Source: Georgenia satyanarayanai (GTDB taxonomy: Bacteria; Actinomycetota; Actinomycetes; Actinomycetales; Actinomycetaceae). Taken from it: a stretch of 64,000 nucleotides of DNA. The first letter of the stretch is position 1; every line of letters begins with the position of its first letter. A program made the position numbers and the translations under genes. The notes beneath the pieces are model-generated. The model was not told where the DNA came from. It searched no databases and saw only the letters and a list, made by a program, of their open reading frames with translations. The stretch covers positions 62,001 through 126,000 of the forward strand of contig NZ_UETB01000001.1 of assembly GCF_900116375.1 (NCBI RefSeq), read 5' to 3'. This document shows positions 63,604 to 64,000 of this stretch, piece after piece.

Positions 63604-64000
63604 GTGGCCTCACGTAGCTCGACGTCGTCCTGAAGGTCCGGGTGCGGGTCGGTCGACGGGCGGCGCCGCCCGAGCAGCGGACGTGCCAGCGATACTACGC
63701 CGAAGATCCCGATCGCCAGCACGACGATCGTCGCTCCGGGTGAGAGCGGGTAGACGTAGGTCAGCGACAGGCCCGACACGCTCACGGCCAGGCCGATGAC
63801 CATGGCCGCCGCCATCGTCCCGCGGAAGGAGCGGGTGACGAGCTGGGCCGTGGCGACGGGCACGATCATGAGCGCGGACACGAGCAGGACGCCGACGACG
63901 CGCATCGCCACGGACACCGTGAGGGCCGCGAGCACCGCGACGACGATGTTGAGCAGCCGCACCGGCAGCCCGCTCGCGCGGGCGAACTCCTCGTCGTGCG
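63600..64000 (-). CDS. znuB: ZnuB-type ABC metal permease (5' end outside window)
   Basis: The C-terminal 133 residues of an ABC-3 family membrane permease for zinc or manganese: HDEEFARASGLPVRLLNIV, then helices through VAMRVVGVLLVSALMIVPVATAQL and MVIGLAVSVSGLSL, and a final YPLSPGATIVVLAIGIFGV. The C-terminal hydrophilic tail carries DPHPDLQDDVEL. Zinc specificity is inferred from the following Zur-type gene. The frame runs off the window end without a start. Confidence 0.88.
   Translation of the reverse strand, partial: HDEEFARASGLPVRLLNIVVAVLAALTVSVAMRVVGVLLVSALMIVPVATAQLVTRSFRGTMAAAMVIGLAVSVSGLSLTYVYPLSPGATIVVLAIGIFGVVSLARPLLGRRRPSTDPHPDLQDDVELREAT

Overview
The window is chromosomal DNA from a very GC-rich actinobacterium, most likely of the order Micrococcales. 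Grounds: frequent GTG and TTG starts, translational coupling through 4-base ATGA/GTGA overlaps, and the housekeeping order comEC-holA-rpsT-lepA-hemW ... hrcA-dnaJ-rsmE-phoH-ybeY-CNNM-era ... leuA ... recO-uppS-fur/zur-znuB. Both ends cut genes: comEC lacks its 5' part and the znuB-type permease lacks its 5' part.

Layout. 1-10.5 kb: comEC, a NUDIX hydrolase, holA, a DMT-family exporter, rpsT, a BCCT osmolyte transporter, lepA and hemW. 10.5-15.4 kb: a divergent redox block. A DsbA-like oxidoreductase, a CcdA/DsbD-type membrane protein and a lipoprotein run leftward. A CPVC membrane protein, a BlaI/CopY repressor and an M56 membrane peptidase run rightward. Two tandem BlaI-like operators lie between them. 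15.4-19.3 kb: a persulfide/sulfur module. A CsoR-family regulator without the copper-ligand His (CstR-like), a DUF302 protein, a CoA-disulfide-reductase/rhodanese fusion, a second rhodanese and a 38-residue Cys-rich protein go with two CsoR/CstR-type operators. 19.5-23.8 kb: a DUF4825 lipoprotein, an unknown protein, a SNF2 helicase and a DUF3097 protein. 23.8-30.8 kb: CIRCE-controlled hrcA-dnaJ, then rsmE, phoH, ybeY, a CNNM/CorC protein and era. 30.8-33.6 kb: an AbiEi/DUF559-like gene bracketed by related inverted repeats, then a membrane alpha/beta hydrolase.

33.7-56.2 kb is the most striking part: a 22.5-kb block in one direction. It encodes a PP2C phosphatase, an FHA protein, a receptor-type Ser/Thr kinase, an FHA/winged-helix-like protein, a 2060-residue cadherin/Fn3 surface protein, a MoxR ATPase, a DUF58 protein, a transglutaminase-like membrane protein that has lost all three catalytic residues, an EssC-like FHA-2TM-triple-ATPase translocase and two TM-FHA proteins. 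The first eight resemble the bifidobacterial PFNA cluster. The EssC-like ATPase joins this phospho-signalling/envelope module to type VII-style transport, but no WXG100 substrate is visible. Hairpins split the block into three apparent transcription units.

56.2-64 kb: leuA behind a leader peptide with four consecutive Leu codons, an MFS exporter, a GyrI-like protein, a flavodoxin, recO, uppS, a DedA-like protein, a Zur-type regulator and znuB. A dispersed repeat occurs at 10.5, 21.7, 30.8, 32.0 and 62.6 kb: a pyrimidine tract followed by GCCGAG and one of two kinds of inverted-repeat arm. A related palindrome without GCCGAG lies at 53.5 kb.
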